64,000 nucleotides of DNA from Anaeramoeba flamelloides (taxonomy: Eukaryota; Metamonada; Anaeramoebidae): assembly GCA_027625915.1 (NCBI GenBank), contig JANTQA010000019.1:1245001-1309000 (forward strand), read 5' to 3'. The notes under the pieces are model-generated. The model worked only from the letters and a program-made list of their open reading frames with translations, was not told the DNA's origin and ran no database searches. The translations under genes were made by a program, and so were the position numbers. Each line of letters opens with the position of its first letter. The stretch's first letter is position 1. This document shows positions 24,847 to 37,659 of this stretch, one piece after another.

Positions 24847-26617
24847 GAAATTTCAGATATATATACATTGATTAATCCAAAAGAATATATATAAAAACTA
24901 TTTTCAATCAAAGGAATCCAATTTTAGTGGGTAAATTGCATATGTTGAAAGTGTTTGAAAGGATATTAAAATAAGAAAATTTTATTTCTGGAAATTTTAA
25001 AATTAAAATCATTTTTTCACATTTTTGTTTTTGTTTTTTTCGATATTTTTCTTGAAAGATAATTTATTTTTTTCAATTTTTTTTTAATAGCAAAATCTAT
25101 CGTCTCATTGTAAAAATGTGTTATTCTAAGGTTATTGAAACCACAAAAATTGCTGTAGAAAAATTATATTGATTTCTATTGGAATTGTCTTTGGATCTTT
25201 AATTGAAAATCAAAATGATCATTGTAGTTTTTCAATCAATAGTAAAACGAAGAATTTTGGGTTTTTCAATTTTTAAGAAAATATACAGTCAGTTCCACTT
25301 TTAAGACACAAACGATCAACAAAATTTAAAGCACAAAAAAAATCTCAAATTAAAGTACAAAATTTGGATTCTAGTAAAGTAATTTGTGCTTTGAAAAATT
25401 TTGAAAAATGTACCTTAATTTGTAAAATGTTTTTGTGCCTTAAATTTCATTGAAAGTTTGTGTCTTAAAAGCGGGAATGACTGTATTTGTTGATTGGATT
25501 TACTTCATACAGATATCAACTATTCTTTAATGTGTATTATTTTACTTATTTCTTATTTGTTCTTTAAAAGGGCCAATTATAAAAAATATAATTGAGATTT
25601 GAAAAAAAAGTTGGTTCACCTTTTTCAGAAACAAAGTGTGTGTTGTTACTGTTATAATAATAATAATAATAATTAAGAAATTAAATGGTTAAATGTCTCA
25701 TTTTGACAAATTAACATTATCTTAAATGTATCAAATGATTAATTTTAACAAAGATAAAATGAATGTCAAAAAGTGTTATACACACCTAGGCTGATGTTTA
25801 ATTGGAGTACAAGTTGATTTGGTTGTGAAAGAAGTACATTTAAAATTTGCCTTTCAAGTTAAACTCATAAAAAGTAGTAAAACAACAAAAAAAAAGACTA
25901 ATTTAACACCAATAAACATTTCTATTACATTTTTGGTTAAATTTTGATCATCATTTTTTAATACTTTGGCAAAATTTTTTTTTAAAAAGAATTTAATTTC
26001 AAAGTTTAAAAGAGAAACAAGTTGGTAAAGCAACAGATCTTTTGATGATGAAGAAGAAAATAATAATTATTTTTCAAACAGAAGAAATAGAAACGAATTA
26101 AATTCATCACAGAAGGGGCCTAAAGAATTTAGAAAAAAGCAACACCAAAAAATATCGTAAGCACATCAAAGTTGGTAAAAAATTAGCATTTGGAAAAAAA
26201 AGTCAAGAATAAAAAAACAGTCAAATATGATTTTTAATTGGATGCCTTAATAGAACCTGAAAACGAATAGTAAAAGTTAAATCAGTTTATAGAAGAAGCA
26301 CATTAACTTCAAAGAATAATTCGATATATTATTTCCAATCAAATTAACCAAAACAATATAAATCTCTTTACATATCGAAGTTGTTATACGTGGTTTTGGA
26401 GATCTCAAAAAATAGTAAAATTTTTCAAACAAATTTTTTATGATTGATCATTCAAAAAAAACTCTGATACCAAAAGATAAGAATTAAAAAAAAATTTATT
26501 CTGTTGAATCCTCTATTTATTCTTTAATTATGGATTTTTTCTTTTATTTAATTGATCTTACTTTTCTTTTTCATGTTCTGGATTCTCTTATGACTCTGAA
26601 TTAAAAATCGTGTTTAA
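24847..26617. other. intergenic with MITE B2
   Basis: Apart from copy B2 I see nothing firm. At about 26036-26160 a short plus-strand frame (RSFDDEEENNNYFSNRRNRN and onward, about 40 residues) looks protein-like but has an adjacent stop and no partner exons. Confidence 0.45.
25286..25483. mobile_element. MITE family B, copy B2
   Basis: 198 bp with TA at 25284-25285 and 25484-25485. Ends CAGTCAGTTCCACTTTTAAG and CTTAAAAGCGGGAATGACTG. Same inner palindrome as B1 and B3. Confidence 0.88.
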
Positions 26618-28596
26618 GGGAGTAGTTACACCATAACAGCCACTGAAATTGAAATATGTGATAGTTTATTAAAAATTATGTTGGTATTCTTGAGTTCTAG
26701 ATTTACCTAAAAATTTCAAAAAAAAAATCTAAAACTTTTAATTTTTCTAATATCAGTAATTAAAATTTCACAGAAGATATTCTTAAAAAAAAATATTAAA
26801 TTTGGAGAAATATATTTTCTTTTTTTATGGATATTATTGTTTTTTGGGATATAAGACTTAACTCTTTCGCTTTATATTTTCAGATTATATTTATATAATA
26901 CTTGGTAATTATTTGATTATAACCAGATCGGCAAATATTCCCCAAATCTAAATATTCTCGAGATCTCAAAAAAGAATTATTATAATAATTATGTTTTTTT
27001 TTTCGAAACTCAATTTTAAAAAAGAGAATTTCAGATTTTATTGGTATTTTAATATAAATTTTTATTTAATAGTGCCAAGCTTTTAAAAAGCAATTTATTT
27101 TATTTGATAATATTCTTTTAATATTATTAAACAATTTTATGTTGATTAAATTCATTTTTTTTTACCTAATTTGAAATGTTTTGGTAACTTATTTATTATT
27201 AATAAAATAATAAACCACTTTTTGTTTTTATCTTACAAAAGTGTGATAATATTTTCTAGATAATTCTTTTAAATTTTAATAAATACAAATATATCTTTAT
27301 TTTAGAAGCATTGAACTAAGATTTATTTAAACGCATTTTTTTACAATATTTACTCAACTTTTACTAATCCCTTTAACACAATATACCAGAACAATAAAAT
27401 CAAAAAAAAAAAAAACTATTTCTATTACCTTTCAAAATCTTTAAAATTCTTTATTTTGTGCATTTTAAAAAATACCCACTTGAATTCATAAAAATAATTC
27501 ATTCTGAAGTTCAAAGGATTAATTTAGCATTTTTATTTCAATTCCTAATCGGTTTTAGTAAAAATTGGAATATTTGGAATTGTGGGATTCTATTCCATGG
27601 GATGTAAATATAAACCATGCAATTAATTTTCATTTCAGTTTTAAAAATTAATCTGAATTTCTACCTTTGTAACTTTTCAAGTAATTATAAAATATTTTAG
27701 ATTAAGAAAAATAATAATTTGATCATACAAAGATCTTCAAAGAAACAATCAAATTTGAAAAATAAACTAAAAGAAACAAATTAAATCAGTGATTAGATCA
27801 AAAGATATTTTTCTTGTAGTTTGATATCTGGTTGGTAGGTTGATGAACACTTACATCGACAATAATTTTTATCAATTTTTGGAATAATCCTTGAATCCAG
27901 GCTTATTATCATATTTGATTTAATAACAATAGAAATATCCAGGATAATAGATATCATTAAGTTTATTCTATATTTTTTAATTCTCTTTAGTAAAAACAAT
28001 CGCTTGGTAGAATCATGTTTCAAAATCCTCAGTTTAAATTCAAAATATATCACAAAAAGGATTTAACCTAAAATGGACGATCTTAAGATTGATTATCATT
28101 TCTTTTTTATTGATTGATCAAAGTACATATTGTTCCTTTTAATTTTTAGAGCACGTTCAATAAAAATAGGGAGTCTTATACCAGAAGTCAACAATTTAAC
28201 TTTTTTTTTTAATTTACAATTGGCTCTTAAAACTGTCTTGTTCATTTAGTTGTGATTTTGTTTGATTTTGAGTATTTAAAGTACTTGTTTAAAAAGAATT
28301 TATTAGATTTTTATCTAACATAAAATTAAATGCCACAATAGAATGTTGCGAGAAGAATAAAAGTTAAATCATTTAACATTATACATAAAGTAGGATTAAA
28401 CAAATCAACTTAACTTTTATTCTTCTCTCAACATTCTATTGTGGAATTTAATTTTATGTTAGATAAAAATCTAATAAATTCTTTTTAAATCAAGTACTTT
28501 AAATACTAAAAAACAACTAAAGCAAAAAATGTTGTTTTGAAATCTTCTTTCAAAATATAAAAAAGTGAAAATTTTGGCTTTATGGTGGCTACTCCC
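26618..28596. mobile_element. TTAA-flanked 2-kb non-autonomous element (T3)
   Basis: 1979 bp between TTAA at 26614-26617 and 28597-28600. Terminal inverted repeats of about 25 bp: GGGAGTAGTTACACCATAAC at the left; the right end TTTATGGTGGCTACTCCC is its imperfect complement. The outer GGGWSTAG resembles families T1/T2. No transposase frame that I can support. A strong foldback (28246-28520) sits near its right end and may be a separate insertion. Confidence 0.6.
28246..28520. repeat. foldback element inside T3
   Basis: Two arms of about 95 bp, nearly perfect complements (left about 28271-28367, right about 28411-28507), for example ATTTTTATCTAACATAAAAT and ATTTTATGTTAGATAAAAAT, separated by a loop of about 45 bp. 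The match extends weakly outwards with TTTAGTTGT/ACAACTAAA. Confidence 0.8.
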
Positions 28597-29015
28597 TTAA
28601 CTTTTTAATCCCAAACATTAAAGTAAAATCTAAACTCTTCAAGCCATTAAGCTGAGTGTATGATTTTATTTCTCTTTTTCGAATGGTTACTTTGTGGATT
28701 TCTGTAATCCTTTTTTTTTTATTTTTATTCTCTCAAAAGCTGATGAAAATTTTGTTCAATGGATTTGACAACGAAAAGTAGTTTTGATTTTAAGAACTAC
28801 TTTTACAATTGAAATTCAAAGTATTATGTGTTTTTTTTCGTGGCTTTGTGGGTGGTAATTCTCGAAACTATTTCTTCAGTAAGATAAAAGAACGAAAAAA
28901 TGACATATTTTTAACTAAATTTATATTTCCGTATTTGGTTTCTATGTCAAAATGATTTGAAGGTTGGGAAAAAACAACTTTTTGAGAAAATATCTTTTTA
29001 AGTGAAAGTTACAAC

Positions 29016-30998
29016 CTTGATACATTGCTGAGAAGTTTATTTTATTTATTTTTGATCTGAGAATTAAGTTAAGTGGGTTTGTCATTTTCACCTGAAAGGC
29101 TAAAATTGGGAAAAATGGCAAAAAATTTGGAATTATTGTTTATTTTTTTCTGGTTAGGTTAATATTTGCAAAAAGCCTGGCAAATTCTTTGTCACTTTAC
29201 CGAATTTAACAAAGTCCCCATTTCCCAAAAAGAAAGATCCTTTTTGCATATTTTTATAAAAATTTTTTGAATTGTCAAAAAATGATGATTTTTTCATATG
29301 TAATTTTCAAATCAGATCGTTGAATATAAAATCCCAACAAACCTTTCCCAAAACACTTGAACCCAATTTGTATTGGAACAAACCAAATGTTTTGAGAAAA
29401 ACCGTTTTAACAAAAAAAATTGACACATAAAAATTAATCAAATGTTTTGGATATTTGGAAGGATCATTTCTGTTCCAAAATCAAATAGAGTGAATACCAT
29501 CATTGAAAAGGTTGTTGGGGACTTCAATATTAGAAAAAAACCAAAAAGGATCAACAAACAAAAACTTAAAAGCAAAGAGTAAAGCCACAACTTCTGTGCA
29601 AGAATTGTTTTCATTTCTGAAGACACTGGAACAATTCAATGTTAACCCAAATGTCAAAAATCATAATCAATATGTTCTTTAAAAGTTAGAGTTGTTTGAT
29701 TAGAATTTTTGAAAAGATGATCATTTTTTATGAAAGAAAATTGTGGTTATTATTCTTTTTCATTAACACGTTCCTCTTAACAAGGGTTGTTAAAGTTTTA
29801 TGGTATCTACAAATTTCCTTCTGAATTTTTCATATTAAAAAAATTACATAAAATGTTTTTTTGATCGTAATTGGAGAATATTTTTATGAATCTTCCTTTA
29901 TAATTTAAATGATATTGGATATAAAGGTCTTGTGGCTAATTGGTAAATTACAAACGGAGTTCTTAATGTCATCATATTTTTACTTTATTTTTCAATTTCA
30001 AGATTAGACAAAACATTTTTTGAATTGTGACCGATTAAGTTTACTCGAAGATTTTTTTTTTGTTTGCTTACTGCTAAACAAAAAAAATCAACTCATAAAG
30101 AAGAAAAAAAAAAGTAAATTTTCAAAAACGTTTCAAAAAAAAAATAAGGACAATGGTACAATCGCTTGTTGTAGGAACAAACTCTCTCTAAATTGGTAAT
30201 TAGTCTTTGTAACAATAATTCACAAAAATAAAGTAAGTCTGGAGAATGAAAGAGAAGAAATAATTACCTGTTGAATAATTTGAGTGTGTTTTTTGTGGGT
30301 ATGCTTGATCTGAAAGGGTAACCAAAACATAAATTGCAATTGCTTTCTATTTATTCAAAATAAAAGAATTCGGAAAAGAAAATTTTTTAAGAAGAAAAAA
30401 AATAAATTACAGATTTGAGAGAGAAATAAGGAATTAAAACAAAGGGCATTTAAAAGGTTTAATCCAAATTTGAGAATTTTGAAAATAATAACTCAACTAA
30501 AAATAAATGGACAAAAGATCTTTGAAATTTTTTTTATTTTTCAAATTTAAGATCCGCTTTGTCTCCACATTTGTGTTCTGTTTTTAGATATTTTCTATTC
30601 ACAAAATGTCATTTGGAAGAAAAATGCTGTTTGATGTTTTTTTTTTTTTCTTTTTTGTTGAAAAATGCTTTCGGTTTAAAATTGTTCAGTTTCAATTAAA
30701 ATTACACAACGTATTCTTTGTTGAATTTGTTTGTAAAATTTTTTCGAAAAAATAAAAGATATTTTTCTTTAAAGTGGACCGTATGAAAAGTTCTTACAAA
30801 ACCAAAAATGAAGAAGAAAGTAACACAATTCCACAGTTCATCGAAACGAATACACAAATTATGTCCGAAATGTTTTCAAAAGAGATTTGAAATATTTACT
30901 TTAAAATCCCAACCTGCAACCGATAAATAATATGAAGCTTCGCTGATCGTTGTATCTGTTGAGGTTTGAAATTGGCTGATGAAGAATTTCTTGTCCAT
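29016..30998 (-). CDS. gene with UBA-like N-terminus (partial model)
   Basis: Exon 1, 30998-30900, starts with ATG and encodes 33 residues: MDKKFFISQFQTSTD, then ISEASYYLSVAGWDFK before a GTAAAT donor. The pattern hydrophobic-x-x-Phe...Ala-x-x-Tyr-Leu-x-x-Ala-x-Trp-Asp is that of UBA-like domains in p47/UBXN/FAF proteins, which bind ubiquitin. Phase-0 candidate exons follow: 30309-30268 (acceptor CCTTTCAG, donor GTAATT), 30204-30160 (TNYQFRESLFLQQAI, donor GTACCA) and 29091-29016 (acceptor CCTTTCAG, donor GTTGTAA). Protein-like stretches also lie at 29440-29640 and 29150-29245. I could not close the gene: no UBX, SEP or UAS domain was found. Exon 1 is the confident part; the rest is tentative. 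Confidence 0.45.
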
Positions 30999-31541
30999 CT
31001 ATGGTTTGTATTGGTTTTGTTCGGTTTTGAAAGAAGTTGAGTTTTGTTTTTAAGAAATATATAAGAATATAAGAATGCGCTGAAGTGAAAAAAATATAGT
31101 TTTATTTCATTTCTTAAAGTTAAAATTTTAACAAGTCCTTTTTTAAGCCAACAGTTCACTTTCTAAATACAATACTTCATACTTTTTAACTAAATTTAGA
31201 AAAATTAGTTTACATTTTTGAAAATTTTTAAAACTTTTGTTTCAATCTATTTATTTTTCTTCTCAAAGCATTTTCATCAGTAAATTTTCTATTTAAATAA
31301 CAAAGTTTTTGTTTCCATTACCTTTGTTTCTTCGAATAAATACACCACCATTTTTGCCAATAGTTTTTTTAAGAATGAGAATTGAAAATAAAAATGAACT
31401 GTCTTCATCCTTTAAATAAAAAGAATTTTCAAATTACGGTTTTCAATTTGGAAACAGTCTTCTCAACGCAAATGAAAAAAAGAGAAATATTCACAAATTT
31501 TTTACTTCTCATGAATAATAAAAAGTTGATAAAAAATTAGA

Positions 31542-31724
31542 TCTACGGACAAAGTTTATTATTTTTAAAAATTAAAGATTTTAGAAAGATAATCGACAAG
31601 ACTCAAGCCTCAATGACGGTTGGCAGATTGGATCTCCTTTGGGATAGGAATCCATTAAAATATATTGCCATATTTGGACATTATCATTCAATCATAGAAA
31701 GAAGAGAGAGATTTCAATTTTAGG
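31542..31724 (+). CDS. possible exon or gene remnant, unrecognised
   Basis: A frame of 60 codons opens after AAAATTAG (an acceptor like others here) and ends at TAG. It reads as ordinary protein (MTVGRLDLLWDRNPLKYIAI in its middle, then a His/Tyr/Arg-rich end) in a locally less A+T-rich stretch. No upstream partner exon was found and no family is recognised. It could be a terminal exon or a pseudogene piece. Confidence 0.3.
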
Positions 31725-32765
31725 CTCTTTATTTTGTATATTGAACCCAAAAGAATTTAATTGTTGATTAATAATTTATTTCGAAAGTCGAAAAAAAAAT
31801 CATTTACAAGCCAACAAATAATAAACACAAAGCAACCTAAAAAAAAATTTTTTGAAATAAACACAAACATGACTTTAGTTTGAAGAAAAACAAATTGGAC
31901 AAAATTTATGATTGACTTTCAAAAAAAGGTTAAAAGAGATCGGTACAAAATATCAGTTTACAATCTTATATCTCGGTTGTTAATAGGTTTTCCGGGTAGT
32001 AACCTTGACTTTACTGACTTATTTTAATTAATAGTCTTTGTTTGTATTTATGGAAAGCTGAATGAGAATTTTGTATGTGTACTTTTGTTATTAACAGTCT
32101 TGCTAATCACTATTGAAAACTTTGCAAAAAAATGACTAATACTTTTATATAATTTTTTGAGTTTTGCTTTACTTAAGTCAGCTAAGAATGCTCTTTTTTA
32201 TGGGTGTTTGTTTTAATAAGGTAATACTGAGATTAACAAAATTGTGTATTCTGCATGATGATCCTAATTTTAAGAAAAGTTAATATTATTTATAATGATC
32301 AAAAAAACACTTACTGAGTGAAAAGTATGTTGAGTCAAGATAGTTCTTGTCAAAATTTGTTTTTTTTTTGAAAATTTGTTCTTTGTTGATTTTTTCTAAA
32401 GTTAAAATTCGAAAAACTCCCAGAAAAAGTTCTTAAATCACAATTTAATCTTCCAATCTTTACTTCACACTTACTTTTCAAAGGAAATAGAGTTTAATAC
32501 AATGGTATTAATATAATTGAAAATAGGGGGAAAGTACATCAAGAAAGAGGTAAAAAATCCTTTTGCTTATTACCTTTTTTTTTTTTTTTTTTTTTTTTTT
32601 GAGAATTTTTGAAAATTGTTGGGATAAATTTTTTATTTTTTTTAAGAATAATCAAAAATCCGAAAAAAACACCTATAATTACAGTATTATATATTTTTTG
32701 TTTATCACCATTCTTTTAAATCATGTTTATTAACTGATATATAACTTTGACTCCCACCTACCCAG

Positions 32766-34423
32766 AACATTTAACATTATGATAGACTGCAGGAAAGTAA
32801 GTTTGATTTTTTTCTATTTTTTTGAATTAATCATTTTGTTAAATAAATCATTCCAAATACAATTTTTTCCCTGTTAATGTAATTTTACTTAATAAAATAG
32901 AATGCATATTTTAAGTAGATGTGTGATAAAAAACCATTTCAATTATGTTAAAATAAATTATTAATTGACCAATAATTCGTATTTTTATAAAAAAAAAATC
33001 GAACAAAATTCAAATAGAAACTTCATATCCCAAAAAGTAGCCCAGCTAAAGAGGAAAAAGTAAATTTATTTTTATGAATCAACCAAACTTAGATTGTTTA
33101 GAAATATGAGAAATAATAATCTTCATATTAGAGTCGATAATCATAAAACCAATACCCTAACAAACTCTAATTTCCCAATAGAAATAATTCCTTAAAAAAA
33201 ATTAGTAACCTTTCATGTGAACTGATGCAAAATTCTCAATTTCTTTGGGAAATTAAAATTGTTGACAATAAGATTTTTTAATATTCTGTACATTGGTTTT
33301 AAAAGAAATTAAAAAGATTCACTTTTTTTCTTAAAGTTAATTCGGAGTTTTAAAGGATGTTTGCTTTTCAAATTTACTTTTTAAAACAGGAAAAAAGAAA
33401 TAAAAAGAATGAAAAAAATACTGATTAAATGATCAGATTTCAAAATTGAAAATTTATTCTGAGAAGAACAGTGAATAGAACCCATAGAATATGTTATATT
33501 TCTTAATCAAAACTGGGCCTCTTTGGCTGAAAAAAGGTTTATATATTGATTTATGAGGTTTTATCAATCCTATTTAGTAAAATAAACAGGTAATAAAATA
33601 AGAAGACTCCACATAGTTGATCTTTTTTTTTTTTTTTCTTTTTTCTTATATAGGAATAATATGAGTAAAAAGTTTGAATAGTGTTGTTTTTATTTACAAA
33701 ATAAGAAGGCATATCTAGAATTCTAGACCGTGATTTGCAATCTTATTAATTGCACATTTTGATTTAAATAACAAACATAAACGAAATAAAATATTTTTTT
33801 ATATAAAAGGGAATACCTCGTAAATCATCAATACTATTGAATTTGATTGTTAATAAGATAATTACTTATTGGTGATTTTCATTTTAATTATTCATTTTTT
33901 CACTTTTTGTTTTTTTTTATTTAGGAAATTTCACAGCTGGAAAAGGAAAAAACAAGATTAGAAGTAACCAATTTGAAAGTTATCTGATAGTATAAAAATG
34001 GGAATAGTTTAAGTTTGATTTTGAGTGAGCTAAATATAGGAATTAAGAAAGATCATTATTGGATTGATGTCGGGAACAAAGGAAAAAGAAAACGAAGAAA
34101 AAAAAAAACCAACAAAAAACCCAGATGAATTGCGATTAATATTGAAAATGAGACTTTAACGAACAAACAATTGGTGTGTGAAGAGTAATCAATACAATTC
34201 ATAGAAATTTACCACAAAGTAACAAATTCATGATTTTCATTGATTTTATAATATTTTTTACTTTACAGTTTACAAAACGAGATTTTCCGCTTTCAAATAA
34301 AAGGTAATATTGATTTAAAAAATTATTAATTTTAATTTTTATTATTTGTTTTAATGAATTTTTAATATTCAGTTGAGTGTTTTCTTTTGTATACTTTGTA
34401 GAGTTTCTTATGTTTTAGAATGA
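32766..34423 (+). CDS. possible micro-exon gene, coiled-coil
   Basis: Four small exons are mutually in phase: 32766-32796 (acceptor CTACCCAG, donor GTAAGT), 33925-33963 (acceptor TTTATTTAG, donor GTAACC), 34269-34303 (acceptor CTTTACAG, donor GTAATA), and 34402-34423 ending in TGA. A further 23-bp candidate upstream, 32528-32550, fits the phase. The readable part contains EISQLEKEKTRLE, a short coiled-coil heptad pattern, then FTKRDFPLSNKRVSYVLE. No homolog recognised. Exons this small are easy to find by chance, so this stays tentative. Confidence 0.25.
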
Positions 34424-34786
34424 TACCACAATTGATTAGATTCTATTATGAATAATTCTTGAAATTTAATCTGCGATTTTGTTTAAAAAAGAGTTTATTA
34501 TTGATTTTGTATCAAATAAGTTTACCCTCCGAACTTTGTTCCTGAAAGATTTTTACCCCATACAAAAAATATATATTTTGAGAATAAAATACTAAACAAA
34601 CTAACCTTTTAAAACTTTACCATCGGTTATATACTCCTTTCTTACTCAACAAAACCAATAATAAAACAATAAAAATTCATTAGTCTATTTTTCTAGAAAA
34701 TCTACACATTAAATGATCAACAAAACTGACTTTATACAATAAATTAAACACAAGTTATTTCTTAAAATTTTTACAATTGAACAATA

Positions 34787-34984
34787 CAGTCAGTTCCACT
34801 TTTAAGGCACAAACTTTCAACGAAATTTAAGGTACAAAGAAATCTCAAAATTAAGGCACAAAATTTGGAATTTTTTTTTTTACAATTTATTTTTCTAGAA
34901 TCCAGAATTTTGTGCTTTAATTTGAGATTTTTTTTGTTCCTTAAATTTCGTTGAAAGTTTGTGCCTTAAAAGTTAAACTGACTG
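34787..34984. mobile_element. MITE family B, copy B3
   Basis: 198 bp with TA at 34785-34786 and 34985-34986; ends CAGTCAGTTCCACTTTTAAG and CTTAAAAGTTAAACTGACTG. Same inner inverted AAATCTCAAAATTAA/TTAATTTGAGATTT. Confidence 0.88.
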
Positions 34985-35104
34985 TAAAATCTTAAAATTA
35001 AAGATAAAATATATCTTTCATCTTCGAAAAAGGACAACAAATGTTAAAAAAAAAATGTTTATTAATCAAGTAGACATATTTTACATTTTTAACAAATTTT
35101 AATT

Positions 35105-35450
35105 GTGACATCCTTAGTGAATAAAGATTTTTGAGTGTCACTAGATATTGAAACTTTGGAACCAAAAAATCATTCACAACTCTATTTGTGAAAAGAAAGC
35201 GAACCCAAAGTAATTCAGAGTTGAATCTTTTTTTTTTTTTTTTTGATTTTTTGAAAAATTTTTTTGATTAAAATTTTTGTTTTTATTAAATTATGATTTG
35301 GATCTAGAAATGTTTTTATAAGAATGATTGAAAATAATTGTAGAATAAACCAAAAATGGTTCCCAGAAGTTGTTTATTTGAAAAAAATATTTTCTTTTAG
35401 AAGAACAAACACGAAATATCACCTTTCCAGATAATTTTTTTTGGGTCAAG
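35105..35450 (+). repeat. dispersed repeat R, intergenic copy
   Basis: Inverted relative to the copy in the PKB intron (4065-4400); see that entry for shared words. Begins near GAGTGTCACTAGATATTGAA, a word also present in altered form at 43190. Confidence 0.6.
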
Positions 35451-36565
35451 AATTAAAAAAATCAAAGACAAGGGATAAATTCTTATTTTAGAAGGTTTAA
35501 TTTTCTTAATCCCCTTAATTTGGATTAATCAAACCAATTATTTACTTTATATTTCTCACAAAATTACTATTTATTATTATTTTACATAAATTTTTGATAT
35601 AAATTTGCTTCTAATTCTTTTTTAAAATATTTTTATCAAACCAAGCATAAATAAAGAATATTTTTTTAAAGATCAAATTAAAAGAGACCGAATTCTTGAA
35701 ATCAAAAAATAACTACTAAACAATCAACCAAAAATTGAAAGAAAATTTAAGTAAAAATTAAAAGTAATCAGAATCAAAATTATGTTGAGTTTTCAATTTA
35801 AGTAAGAAAAATTTCTTATCAAATCAAACCAATTTTTTATATAAATATTTATTTCTGAAGAAGAATTAAAAAAATCTCTATTTTTCGAATATAAAACTAG
35901 AATAAGACTAATTAAATGAAAATGGGACGTGTAAATTCATATTAGATTTCATAATAAATAACAAGTAAATTGTTAATCAAAAACCTTTCAAATAAAAAAT
36001 TTTCGATGAAGAATTGAAAAAAAAATAAAAAAAAGAAATTAAAGAAGAATCATTCTATCAAAAATCTTAGGTAAAATAATGAAATAATTTTTTTTATTTA
36101 ATTTTTCTGTATTATTTTTTTCTTTGTTTTTTTGGTTTTAATTTTTTGGGCTGTTATGTAAAATTATATAATACTTGGGATTTATTCAAACTTCATATTT
36201 ATAAACAGAATAATGTAATTGGTTAGTGAAAGGATACTAATAATTTTGTTTTGTACATACCAAATTACTCTCATTATCAGTAAAATATACTCACTACCTT
36301 AAAAAATTACAAATTAAATAAAAATCATAAAAATTCAAAAAAAATTAAAGAATTTCAATTAATAATTGAAAAATTACTTTTATATTAAAGAAATTATCAC
36401 AAAAACCAATTTGACCAAATACAAAAAATTGAAAAATTGATTATATTTTAAATTAGGACACGGGGGTAAAAAAGTACAAGTTTTGTATTGAAAAATTGGG
36501 TTTATAATCAAAAATCGTTTTTTTTTTTGAACAACAATAAATAATTATTTCTTAATTTATATTTT

Positions 36566-36598
<33 letters not shown>

Positions 36599-37659
36599 CA
36601 TTTTTAATTAAAATAGAGTTGATTTTAATTTCTCTTTTTTACATTTAGTTTTTTTTTAATTTTTGTTTTGATGAGAATATCAATAAATTTTCGAAACAAA
36701 AACAAAAAGTAAAATTAAAAATCCTGATATTTTTTTCAGCATTATCAAAAATGGAGAAAAATCATAGATTTTACTCAATTCATTTGGATTCTGGAAAACA
36801 AATTTTCATTTTTTTTTTTTTAAAAAATAAAAAATTAAAAGAAAATATTTTAAACTTTTTTTTTATTCCAAAATTATAAAAAAACAGGACACTTAACAAA
36901 ACTTGATGATATAACTATAATTAGTTATTTTTTTTTTTGATTTTAATGTTTTTTTATTTCCCACCCATACCAAAAAAGATAAAGTATATTTTTTTGTTAA
37001 TAATATCAAAATTATTATTGTTATTTAATATATAGGATATATTAATCTTTTTAATTCAGTTTTTCATTTTCTTTTCAAAGACTTGATATTTTGAATATGG
37101 GTTTTACAGTTCAAGTAATAATGATTTCTGATTTAATTTCATCTCTTGTAAAATTAATTTAATTTATAACTTTAAATCTGATTATATTCCAACATAATTC
37201 CCACATCTAAATACAAAAATCTTTATAAAATATGAGAGAAAAATGATTTTTTTTGTATTTATATTATTATAAATTTATATTGGATCAAAGTTCAGTTGAG
37301 GAACTTATTTTTATTATTCATGATACTTTTCTATAAGGGTGATATGATAAAATTATATAATCCAATCATAAGTGATTTTTAAAGTGGGGAAATTTGTAAA
37401 TTCCAATTTAAACGGCTTCTAAATACCTAAAAGCCATTATGAGTGTTAGAAACTTAATTCAATTTTGTGTCTTCATGTGTTCTAAGTTCAAGTAATCATA
37501 TTGAGCTGAAATGTTTCATAAAAAAAAACAATATACAAAAAAATAGTAACAATAAACTACAATTTCAATTTCTTTAAAAAATCGTCTTAAGGGATTGTTA
37601 ATATCATAGTGAAGTTTGAAATCAAAGGATATTGATATTGAACCTAAACTATATATATA
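35451..37659. other. intergenic, low complexity
   Basis: No gene seen. Extremely A+T-rich with long homopolymers, the longest being 31 T at 36568-36598. Confidence 0.55.

Noticed and set aside
26036-26160. Asn/Glu/Arg-rich 40-codon frame
   Set aside because: Preceded and followed by stops, with no splice partners; kept only as a note in the intergenic entry.
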